Assembly (NCBI RefSeq): GCF_014699035.1
Contig: NZ_JACXAA010000003.1
Coordinates: 682,001 to 746,000 of the forward strand
Direction of reading: 5' to 3'
DNA from: Spirosoma validum
GTDB lineage: Bacteria; Bacteroidota; Bacteroidia; Cytophagales; Spirosomataceae
Length of the DNA: 64,000 bases
In this document: in pieces, positions 1-8,103 of the stretch
How the letters are laid out: every line of letters begins with the position of its first letter
Numbering within the stretch: the first letter of the stretch is position 1
The notes under the pieces: model-generated
The model's database searches: none
Seen by the model: only the letters and a program-made list of their open reading frames with translations
Told to the model about the DNA's origin: nothing
Translations under genes and position numbers: made by a program

Positions 1-2
1 CT

Positions 3-179
3 TTTAAGGAGAATCTATATTACTATGACTTAGAATTCTTTGGTCAAGTTAATTCTAACGATATCATTGGAGTATTACAATCATCAGGAATGTTTCAGCT
101 AATAAAAGCGCCTTTAATAAAGGCGCTTGACCAATCTGGTCTAGGAGAATATGTAAAAAGCCTTGACATTACAAATTAA
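3..179 (+). CDS. C-terminal end of an unknown protein (partial)
   Basis: An open frame enters from the left edge and ends at TAA 177-179, giving about 58 residues that finish in EYVKSLDITN. The codons are AT-rich like the two genes that follow. I do not recognise the family, and nothing in the fragment shows a catalytic motif or membrane segment. It converges on the DGQHR gene, and the palindromic terminator at 185-240 lies only 5 bases after its stop. That close fit to a terminator supports a real gene end. It may belong to the same island as the methyltransferase and the DGQHR protein, but that is inference. Confidence 0.5.
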   Translation, partial: FKENLYYYDLEFFGQVNSNDIIGVLQSSGMFQLIKAPLIKALDQSGLGEYVKSLDITN

Positions 180-184
180 TAAAT

Positions 185-240
185 AGATAAATAAAAAAGG
201 AGAGAGACATATATATGTCTCTCTCCTTTTTTATTTATCT
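185..240. terminator. Perfect 28-bp palindrome, bidirectional terminator
   Basis: Positions 185-212 and 213-240 are exact reverse complements with no spacer. The stem has a GA-rich/CT-rich centre and is flanked by A-runs on the left and T-runs on the right, so either strand's transcript would form a hairpin followed by U residues. It lies between two convergent genes and contains the stop codon of the minus-strand DGQHR gene (235-237). A shared intrinsic terminator is the simplest reading. Confidence 0.8.
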
Positions 241-1959
241 AAAACATAACTCAACGATTTCCAAGGCAAGAGAATTCCAATGACTAGATACATATTTACT
301 AAAATCTACATCAAGGTTTTTAAACCTGTTATTGTAAAATTCAAAATCTTTAGGGCCATTCTGGCTTTCAAGCGAAATTTTATATGCTCGAAGAAAAGCT
401 ACAATTGTTGTAGCCGACAATATTCCTTCATTTTTATTTCTCGGTTTCCAATCGTGCTTATACTTATCTTTCAAGGCACAAAAATAATCTGATAGTTTTT
501 TTCCACAATAGATCACATATTCAGAAAGCGTTCCATCATCAGTTACTTTATCCCCCCCTGATAATATCCAGAACTTGTATAAAGTAAAATTATCCTCGCT
601 CTCATCCAAGGCAACTAGTGATTGCAACCCAAACTGTAGAATTGTAGGAGTTTTGATCCCTCCTTTAACTAAAGCAGAGTCTGAAAATAATCCAGAAAAT
701 GGTTTATTCTGATTCAAATATTTTATAACATTGTTAGCAATGCCAACAGATGAATAAGGATCAGTAAGGGACTTAATATATTGAAGTAATTGTCTATTAA
801 CTGTTTTTTGTTCGTTATTAATTTGTAAAAATATCTCACTTTCAAGCTTTCTCTTGCTATATTCTGTGAATTTAGTTTTATCAAATAATAAACCCGTTAC
901 AAACAAATGTCGCTTTTTTCTCAATGTATTGATGCTAGCCTCTAATGAATCTGTACCTTCATAATGTGAATAAATTCTATGCTGCCCATCGATTATACCA
1001 ATGGTATTTATCTTATATGGTATTGTCATTGAAATATTTGAAAAGCCAATAGCCGAAAAAATGTCGATTTGATCCTCTTTTTTTGTTTCTAGGTTTAAAG
1101 CACTAAAGGAAGTATCAAATGGTAATGTAACAATAATACTATCTATGAAAGTCCTTTTATGCTCTGATAGAAATTTCCTTATGTTCTCAAGCTTTTTCTT
1201 GTCAAGTAATCGTTGATATAAACCTATTGAACTATCCCAGCTATCCTTTCTTAATACATATGCGCACTCCATTAAAACTTTTGCACTCATAATGAAAGTT
1301 AATACTTGAACACCATCTGGAAAACCTGAAGCAGTTTCAGGCATTATTACAGCTGTCTCAATTTTTTCTAAAGGCAAGCTAGATACTGGATTACCAATAT
1401 CTGATATATTTAATTTGAGAAATTTAAATAGTTCAAATCTTGCAGTATGCTTTATTGCATTTGAAACATTACTAAAATACTCTAATGAATTCTTATCTAT
1501 AAAAGTTATTTTTGAAAAATTCTCTTTCTTTTCTTGGGAAATGACATTATCAGGTATATATATATAAAAGAACTTGTACTGCTTATCTGAATATTCATCA
1601 AACTTATTAAATTCTTTTCCAAATCTATTCTTTAGCCATATAATAAAATTCGGAAAGTCGGAAATTATTTTTCTGAAAAAATAATCTTTCTTTTTCAAAT
1701 GGTCATTATCATCAGAAACAGTCTGCTCAACCATCAAAATTATATTCTCATATAAAAATACATTATCTAGCTCTCCTTTTTGTCCGCCAAAAGTTTCGTG
1801 TATACCATCTGTATGAAGGTATTGGAAACCCATATTTTGAAAAATCTTATTTACTTTATTATTAAGGCTTCTTTGTCTTCTAGCTTGAATTATTTCTTTA
1901 GTGGTTTTTTTTATAGTTTTCTTTGGACTTTTTCTTTTTTTAGGGTTTGAGGTTTTCAT
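235..1959 (-). CDS. DGQHR-domain protein with nuclease-like N-terminus
   Basis: The protein carries the signature DGQHR (GIIDGQHRIYSHYEG), typical of DndB/DpdB-like, ParB-related proteins linked to DNA modification and defence. The N-terminus is very basic (MKTSNPKKRKSPKKTIKK). It is followed near residues 62-80 by GELDNVFLYENIILMVEQT, which resembles a PD-(D/E)xK core (D65, E78) with T where the lysine would be. The frame extends to a TTG at 2013 overlapping the methyltransferase by 16 bases, but I prefer ATG 1957-1959, which gives 574 aa. The gene is directly downstream of the methyltransferase, so the two are probably co-transcribed as a restriction-like pair. Family assignment is fairly sure; nuclease activity is inferred. 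GC is far below the rest of the window. Confidence 0.75.
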   Translation of the reverse strand: MKTSNPKKRKSPKKTIKKTTKEIIQARRQRSLNNKVNKIFQNMGFQYLHTDGIHETFGGQKGELDNVFLYENIILMVEQTVSDDNDHLKKKDYFFRKIISDFPNFIIWLKNRFGKEFNKFDEYSDKQYKFFYIYIPDNVISQEKKENFSKITFIDKNSLEYFSNVSNAIKHTARFELFKFLKLNISDIGNPVSSLPLEKIETAVIMPETASGFPDGVQVLTFIMSAKVLMECAYVLRKDSWDSSIGLYQRLLDKKKLENIRKFLSEHKRTFIDSIIVTLPFDTSFSALNLETKKEDQIDIFSAIGFSNISMTIPYKINTIGIIDGQHRIYSHYEGTDSLEASINTLRKKRHLFVTGLLFDKTKFTEYSKRKLESEIFLQINNEQKTVNRQLLQYIKSLTDPYSSVGIANNVIKYLNQNKPFSGLFSDSALVKGGIKTPTILQFGLQSLVALDESEDNFTLYKFWILSGGDKVTDDGTLSEYVIYCGKKLSDYFCALKDKYKHDWKPRNKNEGILSATTIVAFLRAYKISLESQNGPKDFEFYNNRFKNLDVDFSKYVSSHWNSLALEIVELCFR

Positions 1960-1997
1960 AGAATTTCGAAGGAAAGTATAAAAAAAATAAAAATCGA

Positions 1998-2915
1998 TTA
2001 ATTGATTAGCCAAGATTTTGGTACTTGAGCTACTTTATCTCCTGGAGATGGGACGTGTATAGGCCTATTTATCGGGCGTGTCTTTAACTCCCCAGCTCTT
2101 AATTTTGCCAACCTATCTTTTGCTATTTCGCAATATTTCGGCTCTTTATCGATTCCTACCGAATTTCTATTATTTTTCAGTGCTGCTATTAAAGAAGTAC
2201 CAACTCCAGCAAATGGATCTAGTACCCAGCTATTTTCGTTTGTTAATGCAAGTACACATCTTTCGACCAATTCTACCGGAAATTGACAAGGATGTAATGT
2301 TTTTTCTAAGTGATTTGCTTTAACATTTGGAATATCCCATACTTCTTCTTCCCAATCTTGTAAAATTACCTGCCATATATCAGAGGGATTTTTCCCTAAA
2401 GGATTACCAGATGGTTGCCCTTTATTACTTCCTTTATGATAAAGCTTTCCTGGATATTTAGATGGTATTCTTACATTATCAAGATTAAATGTGTATTTGT
2501 CACTTTTAGTAAACCATAAAATGGTTTCGTATCTTCCTGAAAATTTATTTTTCGCTTGTAAGCCATGACCATAATGCCAAATAATACGATTTCTCAATTG
2601 TAAACCGTATTTTTTGAATATTTGATAATAATAAATGTCGAGGGGATAAACTTCTCCTTTATGAATATAATTTCCTATTTGCCAACAAATACTACCGTCA
2701 TCGCTAAGAACTCGAATTAGTTCTTTTATTACTACTTCTTGTGAACTTAAATAATTTTCAATCGACTGTTTAACTTCGTATTCTTTTCCAACATTGTATG
2801 GGGGAGAAGTTACTATTAAATTGAACTTTTTATCTTCATAAGATTTCAGTACATCTAATGTATCACCACAGATAAGGTCTGCTTTAAGATCAGGATCAAT
2901 CAGGTCGAATAGCAT
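1998..2915 (-). CDS. Beta-class DNA methyltransferase (N4-cytosine or N6-adenine)
   Basis: This 305-aa protein has the catalytic motif IV TSPPYNVGKEY near residue 36. The SAM-binding motif I, DPFAGVGTSLIAAL, comes late, near residue 235. That order (catalytic first, FxGxG last) defines the beta class, which modifies exocyclic amino groups of adenine or cytosine. TSPPY is common in N4-cytosine enzymes but does not exclude N6-adenine. There is no separate target-recognition fusion; the middle region presumably recognises the site. ATG 2913-2915 is the start. It is the first gene of a two-gene unit with the DGQHR protein and shares its AT-rich composition. The target sequence cannot be read from the DNA. 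Confidence 0.9.
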   Translation of the reverse strand: MLFDLIDPDLKADLICGDTLDVLKSYEDKKFNLIVTSPPYNVGKEYEVKQSIENYLSSQEVVIKELIRVLSDDGSICWQIGNYIHKGEVYPLDIYYYQIFKKYGLQLRNRIIWHYGHGLQAKNKFSGRYETILWFTKSDKYTFNLDNVRIPSKYPGKLYHKGSNKGQPSGNPLGKNPSDIWQVILQDWEEEVWDIPNVKANHLEKTLHPCQFPVELVERCVLALTNENSWVLDPFAGVGTSLIAALKNNRNSVGIDKEPKYCEIAKDRLAKLRAGELKTRPINRPIHVPSPGDKVAQVPKSWLIN

Positions 2916-3036
2916 TTTATTCTTTAGTTAAAACAATTTACAAATAAGTAACAAAATCAAGTCATTAACAAATGCAAATAGTTTGACATTTGATTTTTAT
3001 TACTTTTTAGTTTTAATAACAGTAATAAAATGCTAA

Positions 3037-3075
3037 AAAGAAACCCTCAATACATAATGTTTTGAGGGTTTCTTT
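3037..3075. terminator. Hairpin terminator between island and tRNA
   Basis: Arms AAAGAAACCCTCAA (3037-3050) and TTGAGGGTTTCTTT (3062-3075) are exact reverse complements with an 11-base loop and flanking A and T runs. It lies 122 bases upstream of the methyltransferase start, downstream of the tRNA when read on the minus strand. It would insulate the tRNA transcript from the methyltransferase gene. Confidence 0.6.
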
Positions 3076-3119
3076 ATTATCACTGAATACGGTTACATTT
3101 CAAGTTACATCTAAACTAA

Positions 3120-3152
3120 AAATCCTTCAAAACAGCTCATTTTGAAGGATTT
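3120..3152. terminator. Hairpin 12 bases beyond the tRNA 3' end
   Basis: Arms AAATCCTTCAAAA (3120-3132) and TTTTGAAGGATTT (3140-3152) are exact reverse complements around a 7-base loop. On the minus strand it follows the tRNA-Arg 3' end by 12 bases, with A/T runs on both sides, so it is a good candidate terminator for the tRNA. Confidence 0.6.
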
Positions 3153-3164
3153 CTAACTTTTTCG

Positions 3165-3238
3165 TGCACTTGTAGGGATTCGAACCCCAAACCTCCTCAT
3201 CCGTAGTGAGGTGCTCTATCCAATTGAGCTACAAATGC
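3165..3238 (-). tRNA. tRNA-Arg (anticodon ACG)
   Basis: Read on the minus strand, the 74 bases fold into a full cloverleaf. The acceptor is GCATTTG/CAAGTGC with one G-U pair, and the D stem is GCTC/GAGC. The anticodon stem CCTCA/TGAGG has loop CTACGGA, giving anticodon ACG. The T stem TGGGG/CCCTA has loop TTCGAAT, and the discriminator base is A. No CCA is encoded. ACG, with its first base deaminated to inosine, would read CGN arginine codons. The 3' end faces the AT-rich segment, the usual polarity for integration at a tRNA. Confidence 0.96.
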
Positions 3239-3291
3239 GTTTCCCATTGATTGGGAGTGCAAAAGTAGGGAGAAAAAGCAGGCTTGTCAAC

Positions 3292-4086
3292 TTATTTTCC
3301 TGAAAAATTTGCTTTGCGCTTCATCAGGAAAGCACCAATCCCTTCCATAGCGTCCGCCGATCGGCCTAATGTATCCTGATTGTCAGCTTCTTGATCGAGT
3401 TGGTGGTCGAGGTTGGAGTAGAGCGATTGGTTGAGCACAAGTTTCATCGCACCGATGGCGCGGGTAGGAGCGGTGGCATAATAGTCTACGACGTCGGTAA
3501 CGGCTGCGTCCAGATCAACCGCTGGAACGGAGCGACTTACCAGGCCCAGTTGAGCCGCTTCGGGACCATATACGCGTCGGCCGGTGCTACACAGTTCGAA
3601 GGCGCGTTGCGGGCCGATGAGCCGGGGTAGAAAAAACGTCGAACCGGCGTCGGGCATCAGGCCAATGTTGACGAAAATCTGGCTAAAATACGCGTCGTCC
3701 GCGCAGATCACTACGTCGCAGGCCAGCGCCAGTGAGCAACCCGCTCCGGCTGCTATGCCATTGATCCGTCCGATAACGGGTTTGGGCAGGTTGCGAATAG
3801 CCCGAATCATGGGGTGATACGTCGTTCGTAATGATTCGCCGAGGTTAAGTCCGCCTGCCGATAAGCCAGCGGCAGCCCCTTCTTTCAGATCGGCGCCCGA
3901 TGAAAAAGCTTTGTCGCCCGCGCCCGTAATGACCACGACGCGGACCTGCTCATCCGAACCAGCGGCTTCTACGGCCGCGGTAATGTCGCGAATCAGACCG
4001 GGACTCAGCGCATTGTAAACCTGAGGTCGGTTCAGGGTAATGCGGCAAACCGCGTTCGTTACGTCGTAAAGCAGGTTTTCGTACAT
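3292..4086 (-). CDS. Enoyl-CoA hydratase/isomerase family protein (PaaG-like)
   Basis: This 264-aa crotonase-fold protein has the CoA-binding and oxyanion segment FSSGADLKEG near residue 62 and the second oxyanion segment NGIAAGAGCSLALA near residue 114. The usual second catalytic glutamate is replaced by aspartate in GLMPDAGST, the pattern of PaaG-type ring 1,2-epoxyphenylacetyl-CoA isomerases and of some enoyl-CoA isomerases. It probably hydrates or isomerises an enoyl-CoA; the substrate cannot be told. No other phenylacetate genes are in view, so a role in that pathway is unproven. The ATG is 4084-4086. The next gene on the same strand, a PAP2-like membrane protein, ends 25 bases upstream. 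Confidence 0.88.
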   Translation of the reverse strand: MYENLLYDVTNAVCRITLNRPQVYNALSPGLIRDITAAVEAAGSDEQVRVVVITGAGDKAFSSGADLKEGAAAGLSAGGLNLGESLRTTYHPMIRAIRNLPKPVIGRINGIAAGAGCSLALACDVVICADDAYFSQIFVNIGLMPDAGSTFFLPRLIGPQRAFELCSTGRRVYGPEAAQLGLVSRSVPAVDLDAAVTDVVDYYATAPTRAIGAMKLVLNQSLYSNLDHQLDQEADNQDTLGRSADAMEGIGAFLMKRKANFSGK

Positions 4087-4111
4087 GAGGCTACGTCGGT
4101 GGTCAGTGGAT

Positions 4112-4807
4112 TTAGATAAAGAACCAGTAAACGGTCAGGAGGCCCGTGACGAATCCCAGCGCCAGGCCCGCGCCGATCTGGGCCGGGGTATGGGCGTTGA
4201 GTTTCAGACGGGCACTGGCTACCAGGCCCGTGAGGAAAACGAGCACAAGCAGGGGTATAAACAAATCGCTTACGTCAAATCGGGCAATAAGACCAGCAAT
4301 TACGCCAATCACGCCCCCAATGCCAATCCCATGCGCGCTGATTTGCCAGGATAAACTGATCACGCCACCGAGCAGGATAGACACCGCGATACTCCCAATC
4401 AAAATCCCAATTTCGGGCGCCAGAGACGAAACGGCCCGCATCTGAAAACTGAACAGGTACGCCACCAGCAGATAGATCAGCGCGGTCATAAAATAAGGCA
4501 GACGCCGATCGGACAAATTGGTCAGCTGCATATCCTGGACGTATCCTATACGAAGAAGGTAATACGTTAGCACGGCTGGCACCATGAACGTACCCACGAA
4601 AATCAATACCAGCAAACTTAGCCGCAGGGAGTCGCCAAACATATCCAGGTTCAGCGCACTTGGTGCCAGAAACAGCAATACAGCGAACAACAGCGTCGGC
4701 ATCAGGAGCGGGTGAAAAATAACCGACAGAAAAAGGGCAAAAGGCTTTGTCAATGATGACCGGGTCGCCGGAGCGATGATGAATGATGAATGATAACTAT
4801 TTGTCAA
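4112..4807 (-). CDS. PAP2-like integral membrane protein with altered motifs
   Basis: This 231-aa protein has about six hydrophobic spans. The end resembles the type-2 phosphatidic acid phosphatase signature: SWQISAHG stands where SGH is expected, and ARLKLNAHTPAQIGAG where SRxxxxxHxxxD is expected. The histidines remain, but the leading serine and final aspartate are changed, so catalysis is uncertain. Such proteins are common in Bacteroidota. The frame begins at a TTG (4805-4807) inside a simple ATGAATGATGAATG-type stretch. No ATG lies before the first membrane segment, so the start is poorly fixed. It may be co-transcribed with the crotonase gene. Confidence 0.65.
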   Translation of the reverse strand: MTNSYHSSFIIAPATRSSLTKPFALFLSVIFHPLLMPTLLFAVLLFLAPSALNLDMFGDSLRLSLLVLIFVGTFMVPAVLTYYLLRIGYVQDMQLTNLSDRRLPYFMTALIYLLVAYLFSFQMRAVSSLAPEIGILIGSIAVSILLGGVISLSWQISAHGIGIGGVIGVIAGLIARFDVSDLFIPLLVLVFLTGLVASARLKLNAHTPAQIGAGLALGFVTGLLTVYWFFI

Positions 4808-4869
4808 CCTGTTAGGTCAGTCTCTTACGTAAACGTATCAGCTGTTCTCATTTATAATTTATCATTCTT

Positions 4870-6315
4870 TTACAGTTCTTTTCGTAATCGGGCAACAGGA
4901 ATATTCAACTGCTCACGGTATTTGGCTACGGTACGTCGGGCGATGTTATAGCCGCGATCGTTCAGGATTTTTTCAAGTTTGTCGTCTGAGAGGGGATTGA
5001 GTTTCGGCTCATTATCAATCAGGTCTTTCAGAATATTTTTCACTTCCCGGCTGCTGACATCTTCGCCCGAATCGGTCGAAATTCCTTCGGAGAAGAAATA
5101 CTTCAGTGGGTAAATCCCAAATTCCGTTTGAATGGACTTGCTGTTCGCTACCCGCGAAACCGTTGATACGTCCATGTCGATCATGGTAGCAATGTCTTTC
5201 AGGATCATGGGCCGAAGCCGGGATTCGTCGCCGTTTAGGAAAAAATCGTACTGAAACTGCACGATCGCGTTCATGGTCCGGAGCAGGGTTTGCTGCCGCT
5301 GCTTGATGGCATCGATAAACCACTTGGCCGCGTCTAGTTTTTGCTTCACGAACGACACCGTTTCTTTCAGCACCTTATTCTGCTTTTTGCTCTTATCATA
5401 CGTATCGAGCATATCGGCAAACGAGCGACTGATCCGCAGTTCCGGCGCGTTCTTCGAGTTTAGCGTCAGTTCGAGTTTGTTGTTGTTATTGGTCAGAATA
5501 AAATCCGGAATCAGGTATTGAACCGTTCCCGACTCGCCTTCTACCGAGCCCGGTTTAGGGTTCAGCCTGATGATCACGTCGACGACCTTTTTAAGTGATT
5601 CGTCGCTGATATTGAGTCGTTTCTGGATTTTATCGTAATGTTTCCGGGAAAACTCGTCGAAAAATTCGTCGATAATACGAATGGCTAACGTAACGCAGGA
5701 ATCAGACTGGTCCTTACGTCGAAGTTGCAGCAACAGGCATTCCTGCAAATCGCGGGCGGCAATACCCGCCGGGTCAAACGACTGAATCTGGTGCAATACG
5801 GCTTCTACCTCGTCGGTGTCGGTAAAGATATTCTGGGAGAAGGCCAGGTCGTTCACAATGGCCTGCAGCGAACGTCGGATGTAGCCGTCGGCTTCAATGC
5901 TCCCAACAAGTTGCAGGCCAATGATTCGTTGTTCTTCGGTTAGATTCAGATACCCGAACTGCTGCATGAGTGAGTCGATCAGGCTCGAACTGGTCGCCAG
6001 CGGCATATCGCGCTCTTCTTCGTTATAATTGCCATCGCCCTGCATTTTATAACCCGCGTAATCTTCATCCTGAATATAGCTGTCGATGTCCAGATCGTTG
6101 TCACGCTCTTTGTAATCATCCAGTTCATCGTACGGGTCGTCTTCTTTCTGATCGTAATCGTCGTCCGCCCCCTCTTCCAGCGCCGGGTTTATTTCCAGCT
6201 CTTCTTCGACACGTGTGTCTAGTTCGGCGGTCGGAATCTGCAAAAGCTTGATAAACTGAATCTGCTGCGGAGATAGCTTTTGCTGGAGCGACTGCGAAAG
6301 ACTTAATTTCTGCAT
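4870..6315 (-). CDS. rpoN: RNA polymerase sigma-54 factor RpoN
   Basis: This 481-aa protein begins with the sigma-54 activator-interacting region (LSQSLQQKLSPQQIQFIKLLQIPTAEL in two parts) and ends with the RpoN box ARRTVAKYRE near residues 459-468, which contacts the -24 element. Between them lie a very acidic stretch (about residues 48-110), the core-binding region and the helix-turn-helix region (DVSTVSRVANSK). It directs polymerase to -24/-12 promoters and needs AAA+ enhancer-binding proteins, none of which is in this window. The start is ATG 6313-6315. It is divergent from pncB across a 145-base gap. Confidence 0.97.
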   Translation of the reverse strand: MQKLSLSQSLQQKLSPQQIQFIKLLQIPTAELDTRVEEELEINPALEEGADDDYDQKEDDPYDELDDYKERDNDLDIDSYIQDEDYAGYKMQGDGNYNEEERDMPLATSSSLIDSLMQQFGYLNLTEEQRIIGLQLVGSIEADGYIRRSLQAIVNDLAFSQNIFTDTDEVEAVLHQIQSFDPAGIAARDLQECLLLQLRRKDQSDSCVTLAIRIIDEFFDEFSRKHYDKIQKRLNISDESLKKVVDVIIRLNPKPGSVEGESGTVQYLIPDFILTNNNNKLELTLNSKNAPELRISRSFADMLDTYDKSKKQNKVLKETVSFVKQKLDAAKWFIDAIKQRQQTLLRTMNAIVQFQYDFFLNGDESRLRPMILKDIATMIDMDVSTVSRVANSKSIQTEFGIYPLKYFFSEGISTDSGEDVSSREVKNILKDLIDNEPKLNPLSDDKLEKILNDRGYNIARRTVAKYREQLNIPVARLRKEL

Positions 6316-6424
6316 GATACGGCTATAGATTAATCAGTTACGTTGAGTGATTGGTGAAATAGGCAAAGTGCCCTTCGCAAATATCAGACCAAAATAATAA
6401 GATTTTTGTTTTTATGCCTGTGAA

Positions 6425-6455
6425 TTTTGTGTAAAGTATTCACACACTACCTTCG
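6425..6455 (+). promoter_or_regulatory. Candidate Bacteroidota-type promoter of pncB
   Basis: TTTTG at 6425-6429 is followed after 18 bases by TACCTTCG at 6448-6455. This fits the Bacteroidota -33 TTTG / -7 TAnnTTTG pattern with one mismatch. The pncB ATG lies only 5 bases after the -7 box, so the transcript would be leaderless or nearly so. Pattern match only. Confidence 0.4.
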
Positions 6456-6460
6456 TGTTT

Positions 6461-7996
6461 ATGACAAATAAGCTCTACGATACGTCGCTAAGTCTCCTGA
6501 CCGATCTGTACCAGATAACCATGGCCTACGGCTACTGGAAATCGAAAACAGCCGAAAAAGAAGCTGTGTTCAATCTGTATTTCCGGAAAAACCCATTTAA
6601 TGGGGGGTTTACCATTGCCTGCGGACTGGCCAATGTCATCGGCTATATCGAAAACTTTGGCTTCTCGAAAAAAGACCTGCGTTACCTGCGCAGCATGACC
6701 GGTAACGACGGGAAACCGCTGTTTGAGGAGGGGTTTCTGGAATACCTTGCCAACCTGAAACTGACCTGCGACATCGAAGCCGTTCCCGAAGGGACAGTTG
6801 TGTTTCCAAACGAGCCACTCGTGCGGGTGCGTGGACCGATTCTGCAATGTCAACTGCTCGAAACGCCCCTGCTGAATCTGATTAATTTCGAATCCCTAAT
6901 TGCGACGAAAGCCGCTCGGTTGCGGTTAGTGGCCGATACCGATACGTTGCTTGAATTTGGACTACGTCGGGCACAGGGCGTGGATGGGGGCATGACGGCT
7001 AGCCGGGCCGCTTACATTGGTGGTTGCGATGCTACGTCGAACGTACTGGCCGGTAAGCTTTACGACGTACCGGTACGGGGGACACACGCTCATAGCTGGG
7101 TGATGTCGTTCGATGATGAGCAGCAGGCGTTTGATACGTATGCCAGCGTATTGCCCAATAACGTAACGTTGCTGGTCGATACGTACGATACGTTGCAGGG
7201 GGTTCGTCATGCGATTGAAACAGGACGCATGCTGGAAAAACGCGGGTATAAACTGGCCGGCATCCGGCTCGATTCGGGCGATCTGGCGTACCTGAGCATT
7301 GAAGCCCGGAAGCTTCTGGATGCGGCTGGTTTTCACGAAACGGCCATTGTGGCCAGTAATGATTTAGACGAAACGATCATCAATAGCCTGAAGCAGCAGG
7401 GCGCAAAAATTAACATCTGGGGCGTTGGGACCAAGCTCGTCACGGCCTTCGATCAGCCTGCGCTGGGCGGTGTTTATAAATTAGCGGCTTTGCGGAATGA
7501 ATCTTCGGGAGCCGAAACGTCGGACCACCGTGAGACGGGCCACCGTGTGACGGACCACTGGGTATACAAGATGAAATTATCCGAACAGGCGATTAAGATC
7601 TCAACGCCGGGCATTCAGCAGGTACGGCGGTATCGGGATGAGCGGGGTTTTATGGCCGACATGATTTTTGATTCAGACATGAATGAGACCGATCATCATC
7701 TAACGAACAAACCAGCCACGATGATCGACCCGCTGGATTTTACCAAACGCCGTCGCTTCGATCCGAAGCAGGCGTATGAGGATTTGCTGGTTCCTGTTTT
7801 TCAGAACGGCACGTGCGTTTATGCGTTACCAACGGTTCACGAAGTACGGGCGCGGGTACAGACCCAGCTGGCCAGTCTGCATTCGGGCGTGAAGCGCTTT
7901 GTGAATCCACATACGTATCCGGTTGGCTTAGAAAAGAACCTCCACGAGCTGAAGACGGAGTTAATTATGAAGCTACGGGAAGGCGTTGAGCAATAG
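6461..7996 (+). CDS. pncB: Nicotinate phosphoribosyltransferase
   Basis: The enzyme makes nicotinate mononucleotide from nicotinate and PRPP in the NAD salvage (Preiss-Handler) route. The N-terminus (LLTDLYQITMAYGYWK), the conserved GVDGGMTASRAAYIGG region, THAHSW and the LAGIRLDSGDL strand all match the family. The 511-aa length is slightly long because of an extra stretch (about residues 350-368, SSGAETSDHRETGHRVTDH) coded by imperfect 15-bp repeats. The frame opens at GTG 6455, but ATG 6461 is the better start and fits the family N-terminus. rpoN is divergent upstream; the phosphonatase-like gene follows after 107 bases and is probably not part of the same unit. Confidence 0.95.
   Translation: MTNKLYDTSLSLLTDLYQITMAYGYWKSKTAEKEAVFNLYFRKNPFNGGFTIACGLANVIGYIENFGFSKKDLRYLRSMTGNDGKPLFEEGFLEYLANLKLTCDIEAVPEGTVVFPNEPLVRVRGPILQCQLLETPLLNLINFESLIATKAARLRLVADTDTLLEFGLRRAQGVDGGMTASRAAYIGGCDATSNVLAGKLYDVPVRGTHAHSWVMSFDDEQQAFDTYASVLPNNVTLLVDTYDTLQGVRHAIETGRMLEKRGYKLAGIRLDSGDLAYLSIEARKLLDAAGFHETAIVASNDLDETIINSLKQQGAKINIWGVGTKLVTAFDQPALGGVYKLAALRNESSGAETSDHRETGHRVTDHWVYKMKLSEQAIKISTPGIQQVRRYRDERGFMADMIFDSDMNETDHHLTNKPATMIDPLDFTKRRRFDPKQAYEDLLVPVFQNGTCVYALPTVHEVRARVQTQLASLHSGVKRFVNPHTYPVGLEKNLHELKTELIMKLREGVEQ
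7521..7565 (+). repeat. 15-bp tandem repeat inside pncB
   Basis: Three consecutive 15-base units start at 7521, 7536 and 7551. The first two (CGGACCACCGTGAGA and CGGGCCACCGTGTGA) match at 13 of 15 positions; the third is more degenerate. The period is a multiple of three, so the reading frame survives and adds a hydrophilic loop between two conserved segments of the enzyme. Confidence 0.75.
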
Positions 7997-8103
7997 GATG
8001 AAACGAGATTGTTACTCATTTCTTTATTTCTTAATCCCAGACTAACGGACTGTATCAAACTTTTCTGTTTTTTTACCAATCCAATCATGCTAATATCTCC
8101 ATC

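Noticed and set aside
1..3160. Phage or transposon
   Set aside because: The segment is island-like, but no integrase, transposase or phage structural gene is visible within it.
4085..4445. Plus-strand frames over the PAP2-like gene
   Set aside because: Composition and frame relation show they are shadows of the minus-strand membrane protein.
7521..7565. CRISPR-like or microsatellite array
   Set aside because: Only two to three adjacent 15-base units with no spacers, inside a conserved gene.
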